A stretch of DNA of 64,000 nucleotides from Aegilops tauschii subsp. strangulata (lineage: Eukaryota; Streptophyta; Magnoliopsida; Poales; Poaceae). A model generated the notes under the pieces. It was not told the DNA's origin. It saw only the letters and a list, made by a program, of their open reading frames with translations, and searched no databases. Positions 44,507-56,470 of the stretch are shown here, one piece after another. Each line of letters begins with the position of its first letter. Position 1 is the stretch's first letter. The DNA lies in assembly GCF_002575655.3 (NCBI RefSeq), contig NC_053036.3:157952627-158016626 (forward strand), written 5' to 3'. The position numbers and the translations under genes were made by a program.

Positions 44507-47500
44507 TCAGGCTAAGGGCGCAACAGGCGAGCCGGGTTGGTCGGTGGAGACGGCAGTGCCGGCTGGAGGAGTGGCCGGCTGGCGAGTCTCGGCTTGATCA
44601 TCACCGGCTGCAGGCGGCGCGCTCGCACGCGCCTCGTTGCTGGAGGCACGATCAAGTTGAGGCTGTCCGGTTGCTCCACCGTCTGGCACGACGTCTTCAC
44701 CATCCTCTCCCTCCTCCTCTTCGCCCTCGTCGCTGGAGTCGATTTCCTCTGCCGAGTCCTCACCATCCGCCGGGTTCAGCCCGAACCACTCCTCCGGCTG
44801 AGCAATGCCGTTATCATCCACCTCAGGAGCAAAGGCGCTGGTGTCGGTGTAGTCGGTGATTGCCGAGGCGCGTTGGATGATATCCGGCCGCACCGCCTCC
44901 AACTCGTCGTCGGCCTCCTGCTGCCAGCTGGCCAGCTGGTCCAAGCTCAACTCGGGATACCAGGCTTTGACGAACTCTAGGGCCCGCCTAGCGCCTGACC
45001 GAGCTGCAGAAGCCTTCCAGGCCTCGAAGCAGCCAACCGCTACCTCCAGCCAGTCGGCAGTCCGACTGGGGCCACGGGGAACCACCTCGCCGGGCCAGAG
45101 GGCGGCCAGCATCTGCGCCCCAACGCGCTGAAGACGGCGGAGCATGCGGTGAGGCGGCTGGAGGCAGGCTTGGATTGCCAGAAGCTGCTCCTGAAGCGAC
45201 CGACGAGCATTCGGCGCGATCACAGCACCAGCCTGCCTTTGCGCCTCGCGGTGGGCCTCGATGACCTGGTTGGCGGCGGTAGAGTAACCAGGGAAGTACT
45301 CTGCACAAGAAAGAAAGGAAGAGAAAAAACACAAAGTCAGAGAATGGACCAAATGGCAAGCGGCAAGCAAGGAACGAAGAAGAAGGCGGCCTACCGTCAA
45401 CCAAGTCTTCGATCTGGCCGTAGCCGTTGATCAGCGACTGCCTTGCCTCAGCCCAGCTCGCCGCCTCGGTCTCGTACTTGGCTTGGAGGGCGGCCTCGCC
45501 GTCCTGCACCGCCTTCAGGGCCGCCTTATTGCTCTCCTCCTGGTCGACCAGCTTCTTGACCAAGCGGTCACGCTCCTGAGCCAAGGCCTCGAACTCGGCT
45601 TCCTTGGCGTGAAGGGCGGTCTGGGCCAAACCCAACTGCCCCCTCAGGTTGGCATTGGCCCCTGCAGATAAGAAAAAAAGAAAGCAATAAGAAAAAAGTC
45701 GCCAGGAAAGATCCGGCCCGACTGCTCAGCAGTCGGCCCGAACCTCGGGGACTACACCCAGTGGGTGCGCTGACGCACCCCCACGTGAGATAAAAGATGA
45801 AGCACTTACTCCGATTCTCAGTTAGATCAGTGGTCTTCTGGGTCAGCTCCCGAGCCTGGGAATTGAAGGCAGCCGCGCGGAGGTTGTGGTAGTCCTGCGA
45901 GTCGGACAGAGAAGCAAATAAGAAACAAGATAGCCAAACAAGTCTACCAAGAAGTTCCAAGCCGCCTGCTCAGCAGCCGACTCGGAACTCGGGGACTACA
46001 CCGAGTGCGTGCACTGACGCGCCCCCACGGAAGAAATCAAGATCAAGAAACAAAAAAGCGGGAAGACTCACCCGAATGGCCGTCCGTGTCATGAGGAACT
46101 CTTGATTGTACGGCCTCAACACGGTGGCCTGGGACTGAAGTCGGTTCCGGACGTCCTGCGCCGCCAGGTTCACCACGGCCGTCCCACCACCCGGCGTCCA
46201 CCCCGAGCTGGCGCTGGCCGTCTCCAAATCCTGGGCCGACGAGCTAGAGCCCGCGGCCTTCTGCGGGTCCGGCGCCAAAGCTGCCTTCCCCGTGCGCTGG
46301 CGCGATGGCAACTGGACCACCAAGTCCGTCCTGGCAGCCGGCTCGCCTCCAGCCGGTTGCTCGGGCGGCGCATTAGGCCGACTGTCTTGGTCCGCCCCAG
46401 TCGGCGACGGCGGTGCCGCCTCCCTCTCCCGGACGACGACGTCGTCCTCCTCCCTCTCCATCCCCGGCAGGTCGCCACCGGCCTCCTCTGGCGGGGGCTC
46501 CGGGATCTCGGGCGCCACGGCGCGCAGGGGGGTGACAAGCAAGGCCCCCGCCGCTGCCTCTGCGGCTGCAGCCTTCGCCTGAGCCTTGGCCGCTGTGTCG
46601 GCTTGTGCCTCCGTCGACTCCTCCGCCATCTCCGGTGCCGCCTTGGCGGCGGCCGCCTTCAGCTCCTCCGCCTCCCGCTCCTCCCGCACCTCCCGCGCGT
46701 TCCTCTCCGTCGCCGCTAGAAGCTCGGCACGGGGGTCCACGCGGCGGGTGCTCCCGGATCCGCCCGCCGATCCAACCACGGAGGCGGCAACGATCCACTC
46801 AAGAGAGAGCGGAGCCCTGTTTGATAAGTCAAGACAAGGATTCAGAAATCGACAAGAAAAGAAGAAGGAATACGCGAGAGAATCGACACTTTCGCTGAAA
46901 CCTTTGCGGCTGCTTCACCACCTTGCGGAAGCGGGCCGCCTTCGCGGCCGCCTCGTCCCGTCTGGTCGCTGCCGCCCCGCTCTTGGGCTTCTTCGGCCGA
47001 CTGCCGAACAAGCCCGACGCGGCCCGGCGCTTCTGCGCGCCGCCTCGAACAGGCGGCGCGGCGGATGAACCCGCGCCATGGTCGGACGCCGGCTGGCGGC
47101 GCGGGACGATTTCTGCCTCGTCGTCATACGACCAGTCGTCGAAGCTGGCTCCAAGCCCGGAGCCGCCTGCTTCGCCGCCTCCCGCCTCCGTGTTGTCGTC
47201 CATAGCGGCCGCCCCCAAGTCGGGGTCCTTCAAGTCATGCGCCGCCTAGTCGGGGAGAAATTGGCGATCCGCCCTGCTGAGCCGACCGCCGGTCGAAGGA
47301 GAGGGCTCTGCCAAGACAAACCGACTCGTCAGAGTCGGCCAAGAAAAAGTTGGTGACAAAAGTAAAGAAGAGAAGATAAAGAAAGCTTACCATAGGCGGG
47401 GGATTGGCACGGGAGTACGGCTCCTTGCCAAACTGCCACTCCTCGGAGAGCTTGAAGTTCGCGAGATAGTTCACCATGTGAGCTACCTCATCATGAGGCA

Positions 47501-48276
47501 TCTCCTTGGTGCACATCCGACTCGGATCGAGCTGGCCGCTCATTTGACAGATCAAATGAGGGCGGCCTTGGAGCGGGAGCACCCGGCGCACCACGAAGGC
47601 GGCCAGCAGGTCGGACCCGGTCAGGCCCTCCGACTGGATCATTACCCGGAGTCGGGCGACGGCGGCGGCTCCAGCCGGCGACATCGTTCTGGCCTGATAG
47701 GACCACTGGGGCCGCCTCCCAGCCGGCGGGCCGGCTACGTAAGCCGGCAAGTTGACGAAGTCGCCTTGCGGGGCGACGTTCTTCACGTAGAAGTACGATT
47801 TCTGCCAGAGCTTCACCGACTGGATGAGCGTGATGGCAGGGAAGGGGTTGTCGGCTACAGGCTTCTGCATCACGATGAAGGCGCCGTTGTGAGCCGGCAC
47901 GCCCTGCATGCGGGTGTCGAGCTTGGATTGGAAGAATTCCCCCAGAGCTCGAGGGTGGGGAGAACGCCAAGGAAGCCCTCGCACAGAGTGACGAAGGCGG
48001 ACAGCAGCACCACCGTGTTTGGAGTGAGGTGGTGTGGCTGGAGCTGGTAGAATTCAAGGAAGGAGCGGAAGAAGGCGCTCGCGGGCAGGCCAAGGCCGTG
48101 CAGGAAATGCGAGCGGAAGATTACCGCTCGCCTTCCTCCGGCGCCGGCGTGATCTCCTTCTTCGGCGCAAGATGGACCCGCACCTGGTCCTTGCCGGGCA
48201 ACCACCGCGTCTTGCGGAGGAAGTCGATGTGGTCCGCGTGGACGTTGGAGCCGTCCCAGTCTCCGCCGTGCTGCAT
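44507..48276 (-). pseudogene. Antisense multi-exon gene of element G (gypsy-type transposon family)
   Basis: Runs opposite to gag-pol. From about 48276 it reads 'MQHGGDWDGSNVHADHIDFL', then, after frameshifts near 48120 and 47950, the block 'FFRSFLEFYQLQPHHLTPNT..FVTLCEGFLGV', the Pfam Transposase_28-type domain also seen in element B. Canonical introns are visible, e.g. donor ATG|GTAAGC at 47390 with acceptor TTGGCAG at about 47309. Others are donor CGG|GTGAGT near 46070, donor GGA|GTAAGT near 45810, acceptor TGCAG near 45665 and acceptor GTGCAG near 45302. Later exons encode a Glu/Ala coiled-coil (45660-45400) and a highly acidic tail to the stop at 44507. Function unknown. Confidence 0.72.
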
Positions 48277-48858
48277 GACGGCAAGAAGCTGATGAGGAAG
48301 GGCGCAGTGACGGCGAAAACACGGCCCCGCGGCGGCGAAGCTGCGGGGTAGTGCGAAGACTAGAGGGACGGCGTGGCGGCGAAGGGCTGCTGCAACGAAG
48401 AAGAAGAAGAAGAGAATGGCGGAGCGAGGGTGAGCGTGCGAGCGCCTGCCACTCCCCCTCCTCCCCCTACTTATAGCCTCGTGCAGCGAAGCTGAGGAGG
48501 CGAGGCGTGGGGGGAACGTGGGATTAACTGCGCCCACTCCCCCACGTCCCGTGATTATTGCACCCTAACGGCGTGCGGGAACTGCCGTCGGAAGGCGAGC
48601 GGCCCGCTTTGGGCCGCAAAAGATCGACACCTAGGCCTAGGCATGGAAGTGGTGGGCCCCGGCCTGCGGCGGCGTTCCGTCGCGCGCGTGGGCTGGCAGG
48701 CTTTTTCAGCCGGAGGGTGCCGCGTGGCGCGCGGGCGGCAAGCGGTCGGCCCGCAACCCGGCGTGCACACCAGCTGGCTCCCACCTTCAGACTTCAAAAC
48801 CTCGCCAAGACGGCGCACCTAACCAAAGCCAGCTCCTAGCTGCTGGCTCTTCAAGATA
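48277..48858 (-). promoter_or_regulatory. Upstream region of the antisense gene in element G
   Basis: GC-rich DNA containing, on the minus strand, a leader from a possible TATA-like 'tataagtagggg' (plus 48469-48480). A run of CTT triplets (48395-48415) follows it on the minus strand. It is the natural place for the antisense promoter. It ends at the CACTA junction; the polypurine tract and 3' LTR expected here are absent. Confidence 0.45.
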
Positions 48859-49369
48859 CACTACAAAAAAAAAGACACATCCGTGACATTTTGGGCCGAA
48901 CGAATTTTTTTTCTGTCATACATATGACACTTCTATGACGATAATTGTGACAAAACCCGGTATCATCATAGATGTGGTGGGCTCCTACTTCTATGACAAA
49001 AAATCATGACAGAAAATGGGCTTTTCGTCCTGGGCGGGCCGGAGACGCAGCTGCATGACATTCTTTGGGCCGTCCATGACGGAAAAAACCATGGTAGAAG
49101 TGAGGGCGAGGAAGATTTCGAGGAGTTCCCGGTTACTGTGGGAGGTCGGGGGCCGAGCGATGCGCGTTTCTGTCATACACGTACGCGCGTGTGTGCGAGG
49201 CATTGGCTCTAACTGAACCCGAGCGAGGCGTTGGGCTCTAACTGAACCCGAGCGATTGCACTGCAGGCTACGCGTTACTGAACCCGAGCGATCGATCGAT
49301 GGCTGTTAACTGAACCCGATCGACGATTCCTTCACTACTGCTGCTAATTGAAGCCGATCGATGCTGCCT

Positions 49370-50225
49370 CTGGATGAACAGTGAGCGTTGCTGGGGGGGT
49401 TGGATGAACAGTTCCCGGTGGGGGTGCATGAACAGGACCCTGTGGTGTTGCCTCTGGATGAACAGGACCCCGATCGATCGAGCTGGTTGGGGCTAGATGA
49501 ACAGGACCCTATGGAGGGCAGGATGAACAGGACCACCTCGTGGAGGGCAGAATGAACAGTAGACGGTGGACGGCTGGATGAACAGTAGCCCGTGGAGGGG
49601 TGGTTGAACAGGAGCCCGTGGAGAGGGTTGGTTGAACAGTAGCCCGGTGGAGTAGCGCGTGGTGGAGGCTGGATGAACAGGAGCCCGTGGATGAACAGTC
49701 GCAGGTGGAGGCTGGAGGAGGTCGACGGTGGATGAACAGTAGCCCGTGGAGGCTGGAGGGGGTCGACGGTGGAGATGAACAATATCCCGTGGAGTCCCGT
49801 TTTGCGGTACGCCACACCCCTCCCGATGAACAGGACCCCCGTTTCGATCGTAGCGCTCCAACACAAGTCTGTTTGCTCCGTTTTGCGATACGCCACACCC
49901 CTCCCGATCAACAGGACCGCCGTTTCGACCGTAGGAGGTCCGTTTCCTCCGTTTTGCGGCACGCCAGACCCCTCCCGATGAACAGGATCCCGTTTCAAAC
50001 GTGTCCGGTCGAACACAAGGCCGTTTCTCCGTTCTGCAGTACGCCAGGCCTTCTTTCCATCGGCTGTTCCGTCCAAGCCCTCCCGATGAAAATGATGACG
50101 CATTCCGTTCCGACCCAGCCGGTTGGCTCCCACGCGTTCCGTTGCCTCCTCATGAACACGACGCATTCCGTTGCCTCCCCATGAACACGACGCATTCCGT
50201 TGCCTCCCCATGAACACGACGAGGA
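49370..50225. repeat. Short direct repeats inside element H
   Basis: Many copies of 'ggatgaacag(t/g)a' with 'cccgtggagg' between 49370 and 49800, then 'ccgttttgcg(g/a)tacgcca' units (49797-50050). Three 30-bp copies of 'gacgcattccgttgcctcc' type follow (50150-50225). Probably subterminal repeats recognised by CACTA transposase; no gene. Confidence 0.7.
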
Positions 50226-50571
50226 CGATGTTTCTCCGTTTCGACCCAGCCATGTACACGAGCCCTGGCCATACGTATGCGCGAGTAGGCATTCGACACC
50301 CCGCCCGTACGTACACATACGTGGCCGTATTTTCTTTCTTGCACCCTAGCCATTGTACGTACGTGTACATGCTACGTGCGCGCCTCTACAACGACACGTA
50401 CGCGCCTCTACTACTGCACATGCGCACCTCTACATCCACCAGTATATATGTACATACACGTTCGCGACCAGAATGAGAACGCTACGTACTTCCTTGCCTG
50501 CGAAGATGTAGCTGGTGCGTCCCAGCAGTCAGGGGGGCGAATCATTTTTTTTCCCGGTCGCACTTCCTTGC

Positions 50572-53480
50572 GTGCGAAGATGTAGCTGGTGGGTCCCAGC
50601 AGTCAGGGGCAAACGTTTTTTCGTGAAATATGGTGGCCCGTCTGGTGGGTCCCAGCTGTCAGGTGGAGGAATAATTATTTTGCACGTAATAAGGAGGCAC
50701 TTCCTTGCTGCGGCCATGGACCCAGCTGTCAGCCTCTCCACGTACAGTCCATGTCTGATGGAAGCCGTTCCTTGACCACGTTGACCACGCCGCGCCGAGA
50801 GCACCAGGGCGGTGGACGACGGTGAGGCCTAGGAAGGGGACAACATGGAGCCGGGGAAGACGCGGCAGTGGATGCCCACGCGTAGAGGAGTACGAGGGTT
50901 CACTGGTTCGCTGCGGTGTGAGGCTGTCGTCGCCGCAGAATAACAGGGGGTGTGGGTGAGTAGAGGGATGGCCTGGCCAGCGGTGGGAGTAGTAGGGGGC
51001 GGTGAGGCCTCCACCGCATCACAGCCGACCACGGGAGGCAGGAGCACGAAGCACGACCGGCGCTGGTTTGGGCGGCTGGAGTAAGAAGACCAGAGGTTGA
51101 AGAAGCACTACGGCCATTGGATGGACATCGTACGGTCACTGGAGCTAGAATCGTGCATATTGACTAAGTTGACAAAGCCCTCCGTCCCCGTTAACTTAGT
51201 AGGCCCACAAGTCAGCCTGCCACTATAATGGGTCCCAGCTAACAGGGGGAGTATTTATTTTTTTGTGCGTAATAAGGAGGCACTTCCTTGCGTGCGAAGA
51301 TATAGCTGGTGGGTCCGAGCTGTCAGCGGCGGTAATGTTTTTTTCGCGAAATACAGAGGCCCTTTCGGTGGTCCCTGATGTCAGGTGGAGGAATCATTAT
51401 TTTGCGCGTAATAAGGAGGCATTTCCTTGCATGCGGCCGTGGGCCCAGCTGTTGGCCTGTCCACGTATAGTCCACTTCAGATGCATGTCGGTCGTTGACC
51501 ACGTTGACCGGGCCGCGCCGAGAGCACCAGGGTGGTGGACGACGGCGAGGCCTAGGAAGGGAACGACACGGAGGCAGGGAAGACTCAGCAGTTGTTTCCC
51601 ACGCGGAGGGGAGTACGACTGTACGAGGGTTTACTGGTTCGTCTGCCGTCGCCGGAGAATAACAACAGGTGTGGGTGAGTAGAGGGATGGCTAGGCCAGC
51701 GATGGGAGTACGGTGGGGCAGTGAGGCCTGTGCGGCAGCACAGCCGGCCGCGGGGAGGAGGGAGCAGGCAGTCCTGCCGGCGCTTGTTTGAGCGGCTGGA
51801 GCAGGAAGAGCAGAGATTGAAGAAGCACGACGGCCGTTCGATGGACATCCAACAGTCACTGCTTGTGCGTCATCCTTTTTTTTAGGAAAGCCTCAAATCT
51901 GTGGAAAACAGCATATAGCCCATCTGCCATTATTTCTAATAATTTAGAGCCCATTTGCTAATTCTTAAGGTTTTTTTGGAGCCCATATTCTTTTTGTTAT
52001 CATTACAGCCCATATTGTGGCCACGGTTAAAAAATTATAGGAAATTTGGATATTTCGGTGCAGTCCGAACTGTTTTTAATCCCGAAATTTTGACTCGCAT
52101 TCAAACAGATTTTAAAAATAAATGTATATCAATATAAAATCCAACAAATTCTCCACGCATAAAAATTAATGTAATTTAAAATCTCGAAATGAAAAAAAGA
52201 TATTTGAAACTAATTGCCGGTTTGATGTGTTTTAAAAATGTACAGCCCATTTCTCATTACTGATAGGCCATTTTCTCGGCCAGCCAAATGAAGCTCTCCT
52301 CGTCTTGAAAGATTTGCAGCCCAATAGGCCTGACAAAGCGACTTACCTGGCAAATCACAAAAAAACTGGGCTATGGCCGTGGACCCAGCTGTCAGTCTCT
52401 CCACGTACAGTACTCTTGCGATGGAAGTCGGTCGTTGACCACATTGACCATGGCGCGTCGAGAGCACCAAGGCGGTGGACGACGGCGAGGCCTAGGAAGG
52501 GGACGATGCGAAGCCGGGGAAGACGCGACAGTGGATGCCCACGCGGAGAGGAGTACGAGGGTTCACTGGTTCGGCTGCGGCGTGAGGCTCCCGTCGCCGC
52601 TGAATAACAGGGGGTGTGGGTGAGTAGAGGGATACCCTGGGCCAGCGCTGGGAGTAGTAGGGGGCGGTGAGGCCTCCGCGGCATCACAACCTGCCACGAG
52701 AGGCAGGAGCACGCGGCACGACCGGCGCTGCTTTGGGCGGCTGGAGCAAGAAGACCAGAGGTTGAAGAAGCACTATGGCCATTGGATGGACATCATATGG
52801 TCACTGGAGCTAGAATCGTTCATATTGACTAAGTTGACAAAGCCCTCCGTCCTCGTCAACTTAGTAGGCCCACAAGTCAGCCACCCACTATGGTGGGTCC
52901 CAGCTAGCAAGGGGTATTCATTTTTTGGTGCGTAATAAGGAGGCACTTCCTTGCGTGCGAAGATATAGCTGGTGGGTCCGACCTGTCAGTGGGGGGAACA
53001 TTTTTTCGCGAAATGCAAAAGCCCTTCCCATGTACAGTGCATAATAAGGAGGAACTTTCCTTGCGTGCGACCATGGACCTCGTGGGTCCCAGCCGTCAGG
53101 CTCTCCACATACAGTCCTCTTCTGATGACTTTCGTATGTTGACCACGCCGCGCCGAGCGCACCGAGGCGGTGGACGACGGCGAGGCCCTAGACTGGAACG
53201 ACCCGGAGATGGGGAAGACGCGGCAGTGGAGTCGCAGATGGAGAGGAGTGGGAAACTTGACTCGTTCGGGTGCGGGGTGGGCCTACACTCGGTAGAGAAT
53301 AACAGGAGGTGCGGAGTGGAGGGATGGCCTGGCCATCGGCGGGGTAGCGTTTCGCTGAGGAGCGCAAAACAACGCCGCTGGACGCTGAAGGCTGGAGCAG
53401 GCGATTCCGGCAGCGCTGGGGGAAGAAGACGAGAGATTGAAGAAGAATGCCGGCCGTTGGATGTAAATGCAATGCCTTCT
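50572..53480. repeat. Four diverged copies of a ~0.6-0.7-kb unit
   Basis: Each unit runs from 'tggtgggtccca/gagctgtcag' through 'ccacgttgacc', 'cgccgagagcacc', 'ggtggacgacgg' and 'gagtagagggatgg' to 'gaagaagcac.acggcc'. The 'cgccgagagcacc' word lies near 50792, 51513, 52456 and 53151. AT-rich DNA (51870-52300) separates the second from the third. The copies have diverged and share no conserved reading frame. Confidence 0.75.
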
Positions 53481-54173
53481 TAGGCTTCGACCTACTGGCC
53501 CACATGTCAGCCAGTCCATTGGTTTTTTAGTCCATTTGGTGGGCTGGGTGAAACAATGATGTAGCATCTATGCAGCCCGTTTAAGTCCCATTTGCATTTA
53601 ACTCGAAATCCGTGGACTTGCTGGGCTGGGCGAAAATATCATGTTGGGCTAGATGGAGAAACGTTATAAAAACATAAACACATGATCGCACGTCAGTAAA
53701 ATCTTTGCAAGCTTATGTACGCAATCACTAGGAGTTAACTTGCCAAGTTATATATAAACAATTATTATTATTATTATTTTGTAAGAACTTTCAACTTACA
53801 AAATAAAATATCATTTTAATTTGATGAGTTAATAGTACGTGGGGTATTATTATTTTTTAGGCTAGACGTGGGACAGTTGAGTTGGTTCTAGGGGAAAGTA
53901 CTGGGAGAAAACTCAGTTTACATCGAAAAAGAAAGTGGGAGAAAATTCAGAGACCTGCTGGGTCCACCTAAGGAGGGGAATATGTTGGGAGGAAGGAGAT
54001 TCAAAGCACAGCAGCCGAGTGAACTAGTTTTTTTTACGGAAAATTGAACTAGTTTACATACATAAGCAAATAGCCACTAAAAAAAGCAATCGGGTTAATG
54101 GGTTCTTAAAAGAAATATTTCGGATGAAACACTCAGATGATAAAGGTGCTTATAAACAGATAAAGTACAACAT
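53481..54173. other. Unassigned AT-rich DNA with an ATT microsatellite
   Basis: Contains (ATT)n at about 53761-53780 and repeated phrases 'gggagaaaa.tcag' (53905-53955). No gene or transposon end recognised. This is the transition from the repeat stack to gene-type DNA. Confidence 0.3.
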
Positions 54174-54816
54174 CTAGACCTTCCTGGCACGCTTGATCAT
54201 GACGCTGCGGCTGTCCGTGTACTCGTCGGTTACGGGAAGCAGACACGCCCTCATGTCCAAGATCGGCCTGTACATGTCGTAGCATGCGTATGCGTCCTTG
54301 GCCGCGTAGGTTATGTAGGCTAGATTCAGAGGTACCTCCCACGTGTTCAGGTCGTCTTCTTTCATGTTGGCGTATCAGGGGTCGATGATGGTCTCAGCGA
54401 GGTCAACCACGGAGTCCTTCTCCTCCCCGTTGCTGATGATCTTGTATTGCTTCTGGATGTCGACAAGCTTGTTGCACGAGATGGCCGAATCATCGCGTTC
54501 TTCCTTCTCTCCACCGTAGCGAAGGTGCAGTCGGCGCTACCGATGAAACGGGCGAATGCTCCAGAACCTGGTGCAGCCATAGGACTGAGGCGAGGTAGAG
54601 CTTCACCGAGTCCGTATCGTTGGTGTACATCACATTCAACTTGGTGCAGCCATAGGACTGAACGGAGAACTCAAAGGGGAACTCCTTGCTGAAGTCCATA
54701 TCCAGCAGGCTCACCCCTCGGATCGCCATTGGAGTCTCTTCGAGTGAACGAGTGTGTAGGCGGCGGCAGCAGTTCGCAGCAGATTCAATAGTAAGCTGAG
54801 TGTGTACATGCGACAA
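54174..54816 (-). pseudogene. 3'-5' exonuclease-domain protein, degraded copy
   Basis: On the minus strand the N-terminal part ('FEFSVQSYGCTKLNVMYTND') is in one frame, 'FARFIGSADCTFATVERR' in a second, and 'CNKLVDIQKQYKI' to 'YAAKDAYACYDMYR' in a third. The last contains the Y-x3-D of exonuclease motif III in the DEDDy/Werner-like 3'-5' exonuclease fold. The middle of the domain, with motifs I and II, is missing. A frameshift lies near 54505 and an in-frame TGA near 54378. Plants have many such small WRN-exonuclease-like genes. With no motif I and a broken frame this one is certainly non-functional. A duplicated 'gcagccataggactga' (54575, 54647) marks the deletion junction. Confidence 0.75.
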
Positions 54817-55150
54817 CAGTTACTACCCCTCCCTCGTCCGTTGCACGCCCGACAGAAGATGCACCCTCGGCCACACGTCGGTTCACGAGCGGGTCTGTAT
54901 TGGTACTGTAATAACAGGAGTTAGTGGTCACTTTACTTAAATTTAATTAGCTTTAATAGAAATTTATAATTAAAACAAGCAATGCATTCGCTCGTTCTAT
55001 AAGTGCCAGAGGATCAACATGCACAACAATTAGAATTATTATTCTCAGGACGCTCACGATCAGCACATTTGTCGCACTTTCACAAAGATAATACTACCAA
55101 GTTTGAACTGTTTGTTAAGGTTGTTGTCCTCTGCATCATCATGTCGTGTT
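54817..55150. other. Unassigned DNA
   Basis: Upstream of the exonuclease-like pseudogene. No clear promoter or gene; AT-rich from 54930. Confidence 0.3.
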
Positions 55151-55425
55151 TCCCAGCTTGCAAGATTCAGAACCAACAAATAAGATCCAAATAATAAGTA
55201 CAACAAAGATGCCTACACATCTCATTGATTCCCAGCTTGCAAGATTCAGAACCAACAAATAAGATCCAAATAATAAGTACAACAAAGATGCCTACACATC
55301 TCAATTATTTCCAGCTTGCAAGATTCAGAACCAACAAATAAGATTCAAATAATAAGTACAACAAAGATGCCTACACATCGCACTGATTCCCAGCTTGCAA
55401 GATTCAGAGCCAACCCATTAGAGCC
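55151..55425. repeat. Minisatellite with a 79-bp unit, about 3.5 copies
   Basis: Copies of 'tcccagcttgcaagattcag' start at 55151, 55230, 55309 and 55388, each followed by 'accaacaaataagat.caaa' and 'gatgcctacacat'. Exact 79-bp spacing. Confidence 0.92.
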
Positions 55426-56470
55426 TTTTGATAAAGTGAATATCGGGATTAAATCCATCTTGGCTAGCCATGTCATACAATCGAAGAACTTGGCGAATGC
55501 TCTTGACCGTCACAACATCTGTAGTTGAGTATTCATGTTTGCACAGCGCAGATAATAAAGAGAATGATTACTATAATAGTGGCACTAGTGGAAGTCAACC
55601 TGCAGCTCCACTCGATGATTCAATTCATGCCACTTTTTCTGCAGTTCACCTGAAATGAAGCAAAGATTGCATCATTCAGCTACGGCTCATCTTGCAAAGG
55701 CTAATAAAATGTTGCACGAGATTACCAGCAGAATTTGACGGAGATTTTGGAAACTCCAATCACCATTTTGTGCAGTTCCACCAAAAATTGAGAGATGTTG
55801 CCCATGTAACATTTTAGTTGAACTGCACAAGACACTCATTCCAAAAAAGTGTTTTGTGCAGTTCACCAAAAGGTCACAATAGCAACAAGGTGAAATGGAT
55901 ATCCCTATCTGCACAAAAAGATAGAATGTAAACAGTTGCTGGTCAATAAGAATATACGAAACATATACAAAATGAAAAGAAGCATCTTAATTATGTTCAT
56001 GGCAATCACGCAAGGACAGTAGAAATTTTAAAACGTCAGCAATGCTTCATGTTACCAGAAGCATTATGATCAACAATGAGATTCCTCAAATATGGGATTA
56101 CTTTAATGGTGGCATTGCTTGTTTACCAGACACAGTAATCAACAGCAGCTAAAGAGTTTGTTTAAGGGCATGGGACCGTGGGGACACCAGGACACTCAGC
56201 AGCGTAAAGGAGCAACTTACTTATCATACTGGGGAAAACAGCAGGAGTGCCATTTGTAACACAGTTTAATTGCATCTTATCACTGGAGGCATTAGATTAA
56301 CAATAACACTGGTTAGACATGTCCCTAAGGTAACAATGTGATCGCTTCATTTTACATGCGCCCTTACATTAACAACATCAAAAGGTTGGTATAAGGACAT
56401 GCGACAGTGGACGCATCAGCACAATGTACATACAAGGAGGCATAAAGTGGTGATGCCGAGTTTGTTCATG
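55426..56470. other. Unassigned DNA, possibly transcribed on the minus strand
   Basis: No ORF of note. Several 'tgtgcagttca/cc' words (55635, 55770, 55857) recur. It lies downstream of a possible minus-strand promoter at 57.5 kb, so it could hold introns or untranslated exons, but nothing proves it. Confidence 0.25.

Larger units (their letters stand above)
36262..48858 (+). mobile_element. Element G: Tat-lineage Gypsy element lacking its 3' LTR
   Basis: Order: 5' LTR (36262-37445), tRNA-Lys primer-binding site, gag, protease, RT, RNase H, a second archaeal-type RNase H, integrase, a spacer, then a spliced antisense gene (48.3 to 44.5 kb). The RT motif FLDAYSGYHQI and the dual RNase H mark the Tat lineage. 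No second LTR copy occurs; the element stops where CACTA element H begins at 48859. Several in-frame stops, two frameshifts, a deletion in RNase H and loss of a catalytic integrase residue make it non-functional. Confidence 0.88.
48859..53480 (+). mobile_element. Element H: CACTA-type transposon, right end not found
   Basis: Starts CACTACAAAAAAAAAGACAC, directly after element G sequence; the possible TSD is ATA (48856-48858). The first 350 bp are full of 'tgac/gtca' words ('tctatgac', 'catgacag'), typical of CACTA subterminal DNA. Several kilobases of GC-rich direct repeats follow. No transposase is seen. The long minus-strand open frame over 49306-50370 is repeat-driven and is not called. 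No inverted terminus (..TTTGTAGTG) is found to the right, so the element is truncated or merges into unrelated DNA near 53.5 kb. Confidence 0.65.

Noticed and set aside
48859..48875. Calling H a complete CACTA element with a defined right end
   Set aside because: No matching inverted terminus or second ATA could be found to the right.
49306..50370. 354-codon minus-strand open frame
   Set aside because: It lies entirely in CACTA direct repeats; the residues follow the repeats (CSSSR.., HPP..) and no domain or splice structure is seen.
55151..55425. Regularly spaced repeats resembling a CRISPR array
   Set aside because: The whole 79-bp unit repeats without unique spacers, and the genome is eukaryotic; it is a minisatellite.
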